Shown: piece by piece, positions 55,251 through 64,000 of the stretch
Position numbering within the stretch: the stretch's first letter is position 1
Layout of the letters: each line of letters opens with the position of its first letter
Source of the DNA: Pseudomonas sp. Seg1
GTDB lineage: Bacteria > Pseudomonadota > Gammaproteobacteria > Pseudomonadales > Pseudomonadaceae
Reading direction: 5' to 3'
Length of the DNA: 64,000 nucleotides
NCBI RefSeq assembly: GCF_018326005.1
Contig: NZ_AP021903.1
Span: forward strand, 3,009,501 to 3,073,500
Program-made: the position numbers and the translations under genes
Notes under the pieces: model-generated
Databases searched by the model: none
The model's input: only the letters and a program-made list of their open reading frames with translations
Told to the model about the DNA's origin: nothing

Positions 55251-56192
55251 TTGAAAGTGTTACTCGCTCGATCAATGACGTTGGCCGTGGTGGCACTGGC
55301 CATCGTGCTCGGCTGGTTTGCCTGGGAGCATTACACCCGTGCGCCATGGACCCGGGATGCCCGGGTGAGGGCGGACGTGGTGACGCTGTCGGCCGACGTT
55401 TCCGGACGTATCGTCAGCCTGGCTGTGCAAGACAACCAGCACGTTGACAAGGGGCAACTGCTGATGGAGATCGATCCGGCACGCTACCGGTTGGCGGTAG
55501 AACACTCGCGGCGCTCGGTTGAAGTGGCAAAAGCAACTCTGGGGCAGTCGCAAGCGGCCATCGTCGCCAGTGAAGCACTGCTCAAACAGCGTCAAAGCGA
55601 AGAGCGCCGGCGCCGTACGCTCAAGCAGGGTTTCGCGATCTCCGGAGAAGAGTGGGAAAAATCCAGTACCGATGTGGCTGTGGCTCAGGCTGATCAGTTG
55701 CGTAATCAGGCCAATCTCGGACTGGCGGAGGCGAATGTGCAATTGGCGATTGCGGCACTGACTCAGGCCGAACTGGATTTGCAGCGTACCCGTGTCGAGT
55801 CGCCGGTCAGCGGCTATGTCACCAATCTGCTGACCCGCGAGGGCGATTACGCAGTCGCTGGCGGCGCACTGTTGGCATTGGTAGACAGCGACTCGTTCTA
55901 CGTCAGCGGGTACTTCGAGGAAACCAAATTGCCACGGATCGAGGAGGGCGACCGAGTGCGGATTCAGTTGATGAGCGGGGAAACCTTCGGCGGTCGCGTG
56001 CAAAGCATTGCCTTCGCCATTGCGGACAGGGAAAACGCCCCGGGCAGTCGTCTGCTGGCGAATATCAACCCGAGTTACACCTGGGTGAAACTGGCACAAC
56101 GGGTACCGGTGCGGATCGACATCGATAGCGACTATGCCGGCAAGAACCGCTTGCGCGCCGGCACGACCGCCACCGTCACTATCCTTGAATAA
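55251..56192 (+). CDS. HlyD-family membrane fusion protein (AaeA-like)
   Basis: A 313-residue periplasmic adaptor anchored by an N-terminal helix (about 9-27), linking the FUSC pump to an outer-membrane channel. Parts: barrel-sandwich (VTLSADVSGRIVSLAVQDNQHVDKGQLLMEID), coiled-coil hairpin (70-160), VESPVSGYVTNLLTREGDYA and the C-terminal beta barrel with YFEETKLPRIEEGDRV. It starts with TTG 55251, four bases after the DUF1656 stop, with GGGAG nine bases upstream. No outer-membrane factor belongs to this operon; the OprN-type gene nearby is on the other strand. Confidence 0.88.
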   Translation: MKVLLARSMTLAVVALAIVLGWFAWEHYTRAPWTRDARVRADVVTLSADVSGRIVSLAVQDNQHVDKGQLLMEIDPARYRLAVEHSRRSVEVAKATLGQSQAAIVASEALLKQRQSEERRRRTLKQGFAISGEEWEKSSTDVAVAQADQLRNQANLGLAEANVQLAIAALTQAELDLQRTRVESPVSGYVTNLLTREGDYAVAGGALLALVDSDSFYVSGYFEETKLPRIEEGDRVRIQLMSGETFGGRVQSIAFAIADRENAPGSRLLANINPSYTWVKLAQRVPVRIDIDSDYAGKNRLRAGTTATVTILE

Positions 56193-56221
56193 GGCAGCTC
56201 CAGGGGTAAGTCACCAGGCAC

Positions 56222-56282
56222 AAAAAAGCCCCGCGACCGAATGATACGCGGGGCAAAAAATTGGTTGGTTGCGGCCAACCAA
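56222..56282 (-). terminator. Two tandem terminators of the mexEF-oprN operon
   Basis: On the minus strand TTGGTTGG/CCAACCAA (56261-56282) is followed by TTTTTT, and then GCCCCGCG/CGCGGGGC (56228-56254) by TTTTTT. Both are good rho-independent terminators in that direction. On the plus strand neither is followed by T, so they serve the oprN transcript. Confidence 0.8.
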
Positions 56283-56305
56283 AGGAGCTCTTTAAAAACT
56301 GGAAG

Positions 56306-57727
56306 TTACTTGCTGGCGACGGTCTCTGGTTGCCAGCCACCGCCAAGGGCCTTGTAGATCGCGACAATGCCGCGATACAGATCGACTTCGGCCTGGGCCT
56401 GGCTGTCTTCGGCATTCAGACGCTCACGCTGTGCATCGAGCAGCACGAGGAAGTCAGTGGTGCCTTCGCGATAGCGAATCTCTGCCAGATCGGCAGCCTT
56501 GCGGCTCGATTCGCTCTGGCGGATCAGCGAGATCAGCCGTTGCTGACGTTTGCCGTAGTCGCTGAAGGCGTTTTCCGATTCTTCCAGGGCCAGCAGCACT
56601 TGTTGCTCATAGGTCGCCAGTGCGCCTTCGGCATCGGCATCGGCGCCGCGTAAACGGGCACGGACGCTGCCAAGGTCGAACGCTGCCCAGGTAATGCTCG
56701 GGCCGAGCGCCCATGCGTTGGCCGCCGAGGAACCGATCTGCGAACCGCGTCCGGCCGTCCAGCCGAGGAAACCGCTGAGGCTGACCCGTGGGAACAGATC
56801 GGCCTTGGCCACACCGATGCGCGCCGTGGCGGAAGCCAGTTTGCGTTCAGCGCTGAGGATGTCCGGACGACGTTGCAGCAGTTCGCCCGGGTTACCGATT
56901 GGCAAGGCCTTGGCGATTGCTGGTAGCTCCTTTGGACTCAGGTCGACGGTCAGTTTGTCCGGACGCTCCCCCAAGAGGGTGGCGATGCGGTTTTTCTGTC
57001 GGACCTGTTCCGCCTGCAACTGCGGCACGCTGGCTTCGACTGAGGCCAGACGCGCATCGGCACGTTCGACATCGAGCTGATCGCCAACGCCGGCATCACG
57101 CAGGCTGATGGTGATCTTGCGCGACTCCTGCTGGTTGCTCAGGTTGGCCACGGCGATTTTTTCGCGTAGTTGCGCGCCGCGCAGTTGGCCATAAGCGTCG
57201 ACCAGTTCGGCAATCATGGTGACTTGCAGTTGGTACAGATCGGCTTCGGCCGCTTGCTGGTCGGCGTCGCTGGCTTCCAGATTGCGCTGGATGCGACCGA
57301 ACAAGTCCAGTTCCCAGGCCATGTCCAGACCGAGGTCATAGCGCTCGCTATTGACCCGTTTGGTGGTCTGGCCAGGGATTTGCCCCTTGGCCAGATCGCT
57401 GCTGGCGCGGCTGGTGATGGTCGGCATCGCATCGTTGCTGACGTCGTCGCGGATCGCCCGGGCGGCTTTCCAGCGAGCGAACGCCACGCGCAGTTCACGG
57501 TTGCCTTGCAGTGACTGAGTCACCAACTGGTTGAGGGTCGGATCGTCAAACTGCTGCCACCAGATGCCTTCGAATTTCGAACGGTCGAAGTTCTTTTGCC
57601 CGGCGGCGCCGTCGGTGGCGGTCGTGATGTTGGCCGCCTCCGTGGCTGGGGTCTTGTAGTCGGGGCCGACGGCGCAGGCGCTGAGGGCCAGCACCAGCAG
57701 ACTCGGCAGGAAGACTTTCAGACTCAT
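56306..57727 (-). CDS. oprN: Outer-membrane channel of the RND pump, OprN-like
   Basis: A 473-residue TolC-type outer-membrane lipoprotein: signal with LALSACAVGPDY (lipobox at Cys18). It follows P. aeruginosa OprN closely: WWQQFDDPTLNQLV, RVNSERYDLGLDMAWELDLFGR, GRGSQIGSSAANAWALGPSITWAAFDLG, YREGTTDFLVLLDAQRERL. It forms the exit duct for MexEF. ATG 57727 overlaps the mexF stop by four bases (ATGA). Last gene of the operon, before the tandem terminators. Confidence 0.94.
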   Translation of the reverse strand: MSLKVFLPSLLVLALSACAVGPDYKTPATEAANITTATDGAAGQKNFDRSKFEGIWWQQFDDPTLNQLVTQSLQGNRELRVAFARWKAARAIRDDVSNDAMPTITSRASSDLAKGQIPGQTTKRVNSERYDLGLDMAWELDLFGRIQRNLEASDADQQAAEADLYQLQVTMIAELVDAYGQLRGAQLREKIAVANLSNQQESRKITISLRDAGVGDQLDVERADARLASVEASVPQLQAEQVRQKNRIATLLGERPDKLTVDLSPKELPAIAKALPIGNPGELLQRRPDILSAERKLASATARIGVAKADLFPRVSLSGFLGWTAGRGSQIGSSAANAWALGPSITWAAFDLGSVRARLRGADADAEGALATYEQQVLLALEESENAFSDYGKRQQRLISLIRQSESSRKAADLAEIRYREGTTDFLVLLDAQRERLNAEDSQAQAEVDLYRGIVAIYKALGGGWQPETVASK

Positions 57728-60700
57728 TGGTGCGCCTCCAGTGGCTTTTGAAGAGTGGGCGCCTTGGCCGCTTTACGCTGCTCGCTGCGTTCGACGAAGT
57801 TACGGATCAGTACGTAGAACACTGGTGTCAGCAGCAGACCGAAGAAGGTCACGCCGAGCATCCCGGAGAACACCGCCACACCCATGGCGTGACGCATCTC
57901 GGCACCCGCACCGCTGGAGAACACCAGTGGCACCACACCCATGATGAATGCAAAGGAAGTCATCAGGATCGGCCGCAGACGCAGACGGCAGGCTTCCAGT
58001 ACCGCAGCAAGCGGGTCGAGACCTTCTTCCTGTTTGTCCTTGGCAAACTCGACGATCAGAATCGCGTTCTTACAGGCAAGTCCCACCAGTACGATCAAAC
58101 CGATCTGGGTGAAGATGTTGTTGTCACCGCCCGAGATGATCACGCCGGTGATGGCCGACAGCAGGGTCATCGGTACGATCAGGATCACCGCCAGTGGCAG
58201 GCTCCAGCTTTCGTATTGAGCAGCGAGCACCAGGAACGCCAGCAGTACGCAGAGCGGGAACACGAACAGCGCGGTGTTGCCGGACAGAATCTGCTGGTAG
58301 GTCAGGTCGGTCCACTCGTAGGTCATGCCGTTCGGCAGTTCATCCTTGAGCAGTTTCTCGATGGCTTTTTCTGCTTGACCCGAGCTGTAGCCGGGGGCTG
58401 CGGCGCCGTTGATTTCTGCGGTGATGAAGCCGTTGTAGTGCATCACGCGATCCGGACCCGAGGTGTCGCTGACCTTGATGAAGGTCGCCAACGGGATCAT
58501 TTCGCCTTTGTTGTTACGCACTTTCAGCTGGCCGATCTGGTCGGATTCGAGGCGGAACTGTTGCTCGGCCTGAACGTTGACCTGATAGGTGCGGCCGAAA
58601 CGGTTGAAGTCGTTGGCATACAGCGAACCCAGGTAGATCTGCAGGGTGTCGAAGATGTCGCTGACGGCCACGCCGTGGGTTTTGGCTTTTTCCCGGTCGA
58701 TGGCGGCATCGACCTGCGGCACGTTCACGGTGTAACTGGTGAACAGGCCAGCCAATTCCGGCACGTTGTGGCTCTTGTTGATGATGTTCATGGTTTCTTT
58801 GTACAGCTCGTCGTAACCCAGGTTGCCCCGGTCTTCGATTTGCAGGCGGAAACCACCAATGGTGCCCAGACCTTGTACCGGCGGTGGCGGGAAGATCGCC
58901 ATGTAGGCTTCCTGAATGTTCGCGTACTGGCCGTTCAAGGCACCGGCGATTGCACCGGCCGACATGCTCGGGTCTTTACGTTCGTCGAACGGTTTCAGGG
59001 TCACGAACACGATGCCGGCGTTCGGGCTGTTGGTGAAGCCGTTGATCGACAGACCCGGGAACGCTACGGCGCTTTCCACGCCTGGCTGTTTCAAGGCCAG
59101 GTCGGACATGCGCTTGATCACGTCTTCGGTGCGATCCAGGCTCGCGGCGTCCGGCAGTTGCGCGAAAGCCACCAAGTATTGCTTGTCCTGGCCGGGTACG
59201 AAACCGGTCGGCGTGTTGGAGAAACCGAAGAAGGTCAGCACCATCAGGCCCGCGTAGAGGAACAGAGCGATGCCGCTGCCACGGATAACCCGGCGCACGG
59301 TGCCGACGTAGCCATGGCTGGCACGGTCGAAAAAGCGGTTGAACGGACGGAACAACCAGCCACCGAAGATCTTGTCGAGCACCTTGGAGAAACGGTCTTT
59401 CGGTGCGTCATGGCTTTTCAGCAATACAGCGGCCAGTGCTGGCGACAAAGTCAGCGAGTTGAACGCCGAGATCACGGTCGAGATCGCAATGGTCAGGGCG
59501 AACTGTTTGTAGAACTGTCCGGTAAGGCCGGAGATGAACGCTGCTGGAATAAACACCGCGCACAGCACCAGCGCCGTGGCAATGATCGGGCCCGTCACTT
59601 CACCCATGGCTTTTTTGGTCGCATCGAAAGGGTTAAGCCCCAGTTCGATGTTCCGTTCGACGTTCTCCACCACCACGATGGCGTCGTCCACCACAATACC
59701 GATGGCCAGTACCAGGCCGAACAGCGACAGGGCGTTGAGCGAGAAACCGAACAAGTGCATCACCGCAAACGTACCGATCAACGATACCGGCACCGCCACC
59801 AATGGAATGATCGAGGCGCGCCAGGTTTGCAGGAACAGGATCACCACCAGCACCACGAGGATCAGCGCTTCGAAGAGGGTGTGAACCACCGCTTCGATCG
59901 AGCCGCGCACGAAGATCGTCGGGTCATAGACGATGCTGTAGTCCATGCCTTGCGGGAAGCCTTTCTTTAGCTCTTCCATCTTGCCGCGAACTTCGTTCGA
60001 GATGTCGATGGCGTTGGAGCCAGGACGCTGGAAGATCGGGATCGCCACCGCCGGCTGATTGTTCAGCAACGAACGCAGGGCGTATTGGCTGGAGCCCAGT
60101 TCGACGCGAGCGATGTCTTTCAGGCGAGTGATTTCACCGTTATCGCCTGCGCGAATAATGATGTTTTCAAACTCTTCCTCAGTCACCAGACGGCCCTGAG
60201 TGTTGACCGACAGCTGGAAGCTCTGCGCATTCGGGGCAGGGGGCGCGCCCAACTGGCCGGCGGCCACTTGACGGTTCTGTTCACGAATCGCGGTGACCAC
60301 GTCAGTGGCTGTCAGATTGCGCGAAGCGGTCTTGTTCGGATCGAGCCAGACACGCAACGAGTAGTCGCCCATGCCGAACAGTTGCACATCACCGACACCA
60401 CCGAGGCGAGCGAGCTCATCCTTGATGTTGAGGATCGCGTAGTTGGACAGGTAGAGCATGTCGTAGCGCTTGTCTGGCGAGGTCAAGTGCACAACCATGG
60501 TCAGGTCAGGCGACGCCTTGTCGACGGTGATACCGATACGCGTCACTTCCTCGGGAAGCTTCGGCTCGGTACGAGTCACGCGGTTTTGCACCTGCACCTG
60601 CGCGTTGTCCAGGTCAGTGCCCAGAGCGAAGGTGATGGTCAGGGTGATCTTGCCGTCAGCGGTGGATTGCGAGGACATGTACAGCATGTTCTCGACGCCG

Positions 60701-60915
60701 GTGATGGCCTGCTCCAATGGAGCTGCCACGGTTTCACCGATGACTTTAGGGTTGGCACCCGGGAAGTTGGCACGTACCACCACGGTGGGCGGCACGACTT
60801 CCGGGTATTCGCTGATCGGTAGCTGGAACAGCGAGATCGCACCGGCGATCAGGATCAACAGCGACAGCACCGCTGCGAAGATCGGCCGTGAAATGAAGAA
60901 TTGGGAAAAGTTCAT
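57724..60915 (-). CDS. mexF: RND efflux transporter, MexF-like
   Basis: A 1063-residue inner-membrane proton-driven drug exporter, nearly identical in layout to P. aeruginosa MexF (exports chloramphenicol, fluoroquinolones, trimethoprim). MNFSQFFISRPIFAAVLSLLI at the start, TM1-TM12 with GIVVDDAIVVVENVERNIE (proton-relay aspartates) in TM4 and the large periplasmic loops between TM1-2 and TM7-8. No frameshift or missing block. ATG 60915; 15 bases downstream of mexE. Confidence 0.96.
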   Translation of the reverse strand: MNFSQFFISRPIFAAVLSLLILIAGAISLFQLPISEYPEVVPPTVVVRANFPGANPKVIGETVAAPLEQAITGVENMLYMSSQSTADGKITLTITFALGTDLDNAQVQVQNRVTRTEPKLPEEVTRIGITVDKASPDLTMVVHLTSPDKRYDMLYLSNYAILNIKDELARLGGVGDVQLFGMGDYSLRVWLDPNKTASRNLTATDVVTAIREQNRQVAAGQLGAPPAPNAQSFQLSVNTQGRLVTEEEFENIIIRAGDNGEITRLKDIARVELGSSQYALRSLLNNQPAVAIPIFQRPGSNAIDISNEVRGKMEELKKGFPQGMDYSIVYDPTIFVRGSIEAVVHTLFEALILVVLVVILFLQTWRASIIPLVAVPVSLIGTFAVMHLFGFSLNALSLFGLVLAIGIVVDDAIVVVENVERNIELGLNPFDATKKAMGEVTGPIIATALVLCAVFIPAAFISGLTGQFYKQFALTIAISTVISAFNSLTLSPALAAVLLKSHDAPKDRFSKVLDKIFGGWLFRPFNRFFDRASHGYVGTVRRVIRGSGIALFLYAGLMVLTFFGFSNTPTGFVPGQDKQYLVAFAQLPDAASLDRTEDVIKRMSDLALKQPGVESAVAFPGLSINGFTNSPNAGIVFVTLKPFDERKDPSMSAGAIAGALNGQYANIQEAYMAIFPPPPVQGLGTIGGFRLQIEDRGNLGYDELYKETMNIINKSHNVPELAGLFTSYTVNVPQVDAAIDREKAKTHGVAVSDIFDTLQIYLGSLYANDFNRFGRTYQVNVQAEQQFRLESDQIGQLKVRNNKGEMIPLATFIKVSDTSGPDRVMHYNGFITAEINGAAAPGYSSGQAEKAIEKLLKDELPNGMTYEWTDLTYQQILSGNTALFVFPLCVLLAFLVLAAQYESWSLPLAVILIVPMTLLSAITGVIISGGDNNIFTQIGLIVLVGLACKNAILIVEFAKDKQEEGLDPLAAVLEACRLRLRPILMTSFAFIMGVVPLVFSSGAGAEMRHAMGVAVFSGMLGVTFFGLLLTPVFYVLIRNFVERSEQRKAAKAPTLQKPLEAHQ

Positions 60916-60930
60916 CGGAGTTGTCGTCCC

Positions 60931-62184
60931 TTAACCGCGTGGGGTCGTAGCAGCCAGCTTCACAACCGCACCGGACGCGCCTTTGGCAGGGGCGACTTTA
61001 GGCAGGTTGCTGGCTTCCAGCGCTTGACGTTGTTGAGCGAGTGCCGCAATGGTTTGCTCGCTGGCCATCGGCACCACTTCAGGAGTGACCGGTGAGCCAG
61101 GACGTACCCGTTGCAGACCCTTGACGATGATTGTGTCGTCCTTGTTCAGGCCGGTACGGACGATGCGCAGACCTTCGATTTTCGGACCGAGTTCGACGGC
61201 GCGGTAAGCGGTTTTGTTGTCCGCGTCCATCACCAGTACGAACTTCTTGCCGAGGTCGGTGCCGACCGCTTCGTCGTTGATCAGCATGGCGTTGTAGGTG
61301 CCGCTGCCCACCAGCTTCAGGCGTGCATACAGACCCGGGGTGTAGGTGCCGTCGCTGTTGTCGAACACCGCGCGACCACGGATGGTGCCGGTTTTCGGAT
61401 TGACCTGATTGTCGACGAAGTTCATCTGGCCCTGGTGCGGGTTACCGTCTTCGTTGGACAGGCCCATGTACACCGGCGTGGTGGCGCCGCGCTGACCCTG
61501 ACGGGCGAGTTGAGTGTATTTGAGGAACACACGCTCGTCGGCGTCGAAGTAGGCGTAGACCTTGTCGGTGGAAACCACGCTGGTCAGCGGCGTGGTGTCG
61601 GCGGTGACCAGGTTGCCGGCGGTGATCTCGGCACGGCTGACACGGCCGCTGATCGGCGCGGTCACGCGGGTGAAGCTCAGGTTCAGTTTGGCCAGGTCCA
61701 GTTGCGCTTGCAGGGCACCGACGGCGGCGCGGGCTTCTTGTGCAGCGCTGGTGCGCGAGTCGGCCAATTCGGCGGAGATCGCGTTACTGGCACGCAGACG
61801 TTCGCCACGGCCGGCTTCGTTTTCACTGCGGGTGGCGTTGGCGCGGGACTGGGCTACCAGAGCTTCGAGGCGGCGCACCTCAGCCTGGAACGGACGAGGG
61901 TCGATCTGGAACAGCAGGTCGCCTTTCTTGACCAGCGCACCTTCAGTGAAGGCGACTTCGTCGATCTGGCCGGAGACCCGTGGACGGATTTCAACGGTTT
62001 CCGGTGCTTCGAGGCGCCCGGTGAATTCGTCCCACTCGTTGACCGGTTGTTCCAGCACTTTGGCCACGCTGACTTTGGCAGCGGGCATAGTGGCGGCAGT
62101 CTCCGGAGTCTTGCCGCAGGCGCTCATCACCAGTACGGCCAACATGGCCAACGGGAAGCGCAAATGTTTGAGTGACTGTTCCAT
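60931..62184 (-). CDS. mexE: RND efflux periplasmic adaptor, MexE-like
   Basis: A 417-residue lipoprotein adaptor (signal ends in LVMSACGK) joining MexF to OprN. Matches P. aeruginosa MexE through EWDEFTGRLEAPETVEIRPRVSGQID, GALVKKGDLLFQIDPRPF, YAYFDADERVFLKY and VNPKTGTIRGRAVFDN. ATG 62184 (MEQSLKHLRFPLA) is the family start; a longer frame to 62310 is rejected. First gene of the operon, with a candidate operator about 85 bases upstream. No mexT- or mexS-like gene is within the window. Confidence 0.95.
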   Translation of the reverse strand: MEQSLKHLRFPLAMLAVLVMSACGKTPETAATMPAAKVSVAKVLEQPVNEWDEFTGRLEAPETVEIRPRVSGQIDEVAFTEGALVKKGDLLFQIDPRPFQAEVRRLEALVAQSRANATRSENEAGRGERLRASNAISAELADSRTSAAQEARAAVGALQAQLDLAKLNLSFTRVTAPISGRVSRAEITAGNLVTADTTPLTSVVSTDKVYAYFDADERVFLKYTQLARQGQRGATTPVYMGLSNEDGNPHQGQMNFVDNQVNPKTGTIRGRAVFDNSDGTYTPGLYARLKLVGSGTYNAMLINDEAVGTDLGKKFVLVMDADNKTAYRAVELGPKIEGLRIVRTGLNKDDTIIVKGLQRVRPGSPVTPEVVPMASEQTIAALAQQRQALEASNLPKVAPAKGASGAVVKLAATTPRG

Positions 62185-62268
62185 GGATGCATCCGCCAAT
62201 GTATTGAAGATGGGCGGATGATGCTCGGCGGGGTGTGATGGCACGAATCGAATGAAGCAAAGGTAACT

Positions 62269-62283
62269 ATCATTCGGAATGAT
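62269..62283. promoter_or_regulatory. Candidate operator upstream of mexE
   Basis: ATCATTCGGAATGAT is a perfect 7-bp inverted repeat around one central base, about 85 bp before the mexE ATG. It has the shape of a TetR-type or similar operator. The known MexT (LysR) site looks different, so another regulator may act here. A related half (TCGAATGA) lies 15 bases nearer to mexE. Confidence 0.45.
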
Positions 62284-62414
62284 ATAAGACCCGAGCGAGC
62301 CCTCTAGCATGCACCTTTCGTTAGGGGGCTATCAATCTCTCTGGAGGCAATTCTGTGTTGCCCCGTGTGCAAAAGTCAGGAGCGAGGCTGCGCGGCGGGG
62401 ATTACGTGACGATT

Positions 62415-62452
62415 AAAAAACTGGGGCGAGGGAGCTTGCTCCCTCGCCCCAG
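62415..62452 (-). terminator. Rho-independent terminator of the M20 peptidase gene
   Basis: CTGGGGCGAGGGAGC and its complement form a 15-bp perfect stem with a two-base loop at 62421-62452, followed by TTTTTT on the minus strand. It begins six bases after the peptidase stop and separates it from mexE. Confidence 0.8.
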
Positions 62453-62457
62453 TGACA

Positions 62458-64000
62458 TCAGAGTTTCGGCAACTGGCCAATGCGGCCAATCATTTCCGTG
62501 ACGATCTGCAGATCCAGCTGGAATTGCTCCACGGTCTTGAATTCACCGTCGGTGTGCCCGGTGTATTTCACGTCCGGCTTGGCCAAACCGAACTGCACGC
62601 CGTTCGGTAATTCATGCACTGAAGTTGCGCCGGCAGAAGTGCCGAACTCGTGTTTCATGCCGAGGTTTTCCGTTGCCACTGCCAGCAGCGCTTTCACCCA
62701 TTCACCTTCTGGGTTGCGGTACATCGGCTCGGCGATCGAGTAGTCGAAAGCAACGGCAACATGGCTCTTCTTGCTCCACGCCGCGAGTTTTTCAGCGATC
62801 TCAGCCTTGAGCTTCTCAGGCGATTTGCCCTTCGGCACGCGCAGGTTGACCGCGAGTTTGAAGGCTTTGTCATCCATGCCGACATAGGTCAGCGACGTGG
62901 TCAGTGGCCCCATGAAGGAGTCGGAGAAACCGACGCCGAGTTTGTTGCCCAAATAATCCAGGCCCCAGTTATCAGCGGCGTAACGCGCGGCATCGGTAAT
63001 GTGGTTGTGCTTGAAGGCGACCTTGCCATCAAGGCTGTTAATAAAGACCAACATTCGCGCGACCGGATTAACCCCTGACTCGGGTTCGGAGGAGTGCGCG
63101 GATACGCCCGTCACCGTCAGTTTGACGTCTTTACCGTCAACCTTGGCGCTCACCTGGAAATCGCCGCCACTGCGCTTGGCAAACTCGTCCCCGGCCTTCT
63201 GCAGACTGGCAGCCAGCTCCGCAGGTTTGTCGGTAATCAGGGTGGCGACTGAAACCGAAGGAATCTGGTTGGTCGCCAGGCCACCGGTCATCGAGATGAT
63301 TTCCGCACCTTTGCCTTCACCTTTGCGCTTGGCGAAGTTGGCCATGACCGTGCCGTAACCTTTCTCGGCAATCACCACCGGGTAGCCACCATCCAGTGCC
63401 AGGTTGTAGTTGGGCGTCGGATTACGTTCGAAGTAGTAGGGGATCGCATCGCCGGTGGTTTCTTCAGTGGTGTCCACCAACAGTTTGAAATTGCGTGCGA
63501 GCGGCAGCTTTTCATCCTTGATGACTTTCATCGCATAGAGCGTTACGACGATGCCGTTCTTGTCATCCTCGGTGCCACGGCCGTACATGCGGTCACCGAT
63601 CAGAGTGATCTTGAAGGGGTCGAGGCGGGTGCCATCCTTCAATACCCAGTTTTCCGGCGTCACCGGCACCACGTCGGCGTGGGCATGAATACCAACGACT
63701 TCATCGCCGCTGCCTTCGAGCGAAATCTCATAAACGCGGTTGTCGATGTTGCGGAAATTCAGGTGGAAGGACTCGGCCAGGCTCTTGATCTTTTCGCCGA
63801 TCTTGATGAATTCCGGATTGTCGTGCTGGGCTACGCCGTCCTTGCGATAGGTTGGGATCTCGACCAGCTCGCGCAGTGTCTCGGTGGCAGCGGCGCTGTA
63901 TTTCACCCGGGCATAAATACCGAGCAGACGATAGATCTCGTTCTGCTGCTCAGCGGTCAGGGTCTTGTTGTCAAGGAATGCGCTGATGGTCGGGCCAATG
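62458..64000 (-). CDS. M20 family dipeptidase (partial, 5' end beyond the window)
   Basis: A zinc di- or aminopeptidase of the M20 (PepV/PepD-like) family. At least 514 residues are present; the frame is open to the window edge (an internal GTG at 63906 is not the start), so the N-terminus and any signal peptide are missing. Metal ligands: His in HAHADVVP, Asp in RGTEDDKNG, Glu in TTEETTGD, and a C-terminal His in YTGHTDGEF. An intervening lid domain occupies the middle (DVKLTVTGVSAHSSEPESG). It is followed by a terminator. Confidence 0.92.
   Translation of the reverse strand, partial: IGPTISAFLDNKTLTAEQQNEIYRLLGIYARVKYSAAATETLRELVEIPTYRKDGVAQHDNPEFIKIGEKIKSLAESFHLNFRNIDNRVYEISLEGSGDEVVGIHAHADVVPVTPENWVLKDGTRLDPFKITLIGDRMYGRGTEDDKNGIVVTLYAMKVIKDEKLPLARNFKLLVDTTEETTGDAIPYYFERNPTPNYNLALDGGYPVVIAEKGYGTVMANFAKRKGEGKGAEIISMTGGLATNQIPSVSVATLITDKPAELAASLQKAGDEFAKRSGGDFQVSAKVDGKDVKLTVTGVSAHSSEPESGVNPVARMLVFINSLDGKVAFKHNHITDAARYAADNWGLDYLGNKLGVGFSDSFMGPLTTSLTYVGMDDKAFKLAVNLRVPKGKSPEKLKAEIAEKLAAWSKKSHVAVAFDYSIAEPMYRNPEGEWVKALLAVATENLGMKHEFGTSAGATSVHELPNGVQFGLAKPDVKYTGHTDGEFKTVEQFQLDLQIVTEMIGRIGQLPKL

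Noticed and set aside
56179..56415. 78-codon minus-strand frame at the oprN 3' end
   Set aside because: It covers the two tandem terminators and is out of frame with oprN.
57727..59970. 747-codon open frame on the plus strand
   Set aside because: It lies wholly antisense to mexF, a strongly recognised gene. Its composition (rich in H, Q, R, D) is typical of frames opposite GC-rich genes.

Overview
The window looks like chromosome of a fluorescent pseudomonad (Pseudomonas fluorescens group). The evidence is a full mannitol/arabitol operon in the order known from P. fluorescens (mtlEFGKDYZ with mtlR), close relatives of MexE, MexF and OprN, an OprD porin, Pseudomonas-type small families (DUF1652, DUF2790) and several pairs of inverted GTGGGAGC-type REP elements between genes. 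No tRNA, rRNA, CRISPR array, transposase or integrase was recognised.

Layout. 0.2-4.3 kb: core genes (threonine dehydratase catalytic domain, NIPSNAP, ecotin, DUF1652, small secreted or membrane proteins). 4.3-21.3 kb: a type VI secretion accessory island, all on the minus strand. Transcription order is vgrG, DUF4123 adaptor, candidate immunity lipoprotein, class-3 lipase effector, DUF2931 lipoprotein, then a 10-kb array of immunity-like genes. The array holds eight PoNi-type (DUF1910/DUF1911) paralogues mixed with two DUF3396 immunity genes (one frameshifted), a DUF3396 remnant, a two-TM protein and a small periplasmic protein. No PoNe-type nuclease is visible, so the array looks like a bank of orphan immunity genes behind a VgrG-lipase module. 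A strong terminator at 4305-4335 closes it.

21.6-33.7 kb: OprD porin, lytic-transglycosylase-like lipoprotein, then the polyol operon (periplasmic binding protein, two permeases, ATPase, mannitol 2-dehydrogenase, xylulokinase, fructokinase, AraC-type activator), with repeat elements in several of its gaps. 33.8-41 kb: PI-PLC-like protein, glycosyltransferase, a 1300-residue putative toxin with an HExxH motif, and a degenerate ORF with an ADP-ribosyltransferase-like signature.

41-51.5 kb: a dense signalling cluster: a single-domain response regulator; a CHASE3-GAF hybrid kinase with three receivers; CheR; a CheB catalytic domain; a REC-kinase; a REC protein; and, convergently, a hybrid kinase coupled to a double-domain KaiC-like ATPase. 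There is no chemoreceptor or CheA. 51.7-64 kb: TPR protein, an aromatic-acid-type efflux set (FUSC, DUF1656, HlyD), the mexEF-oprN RND pump and the 3' part of an M20 dipeptidase that runs off the window.

The most unusual parts are the PoNi/DUF3396 immunity array with visible birth-and-death scars, a vgrG split by a G-tract frameshift, the KaiC/CheR/CheB/hybrid-kinase cluster, and the toxin neighbourhood with its decayed transferase-like ORF.
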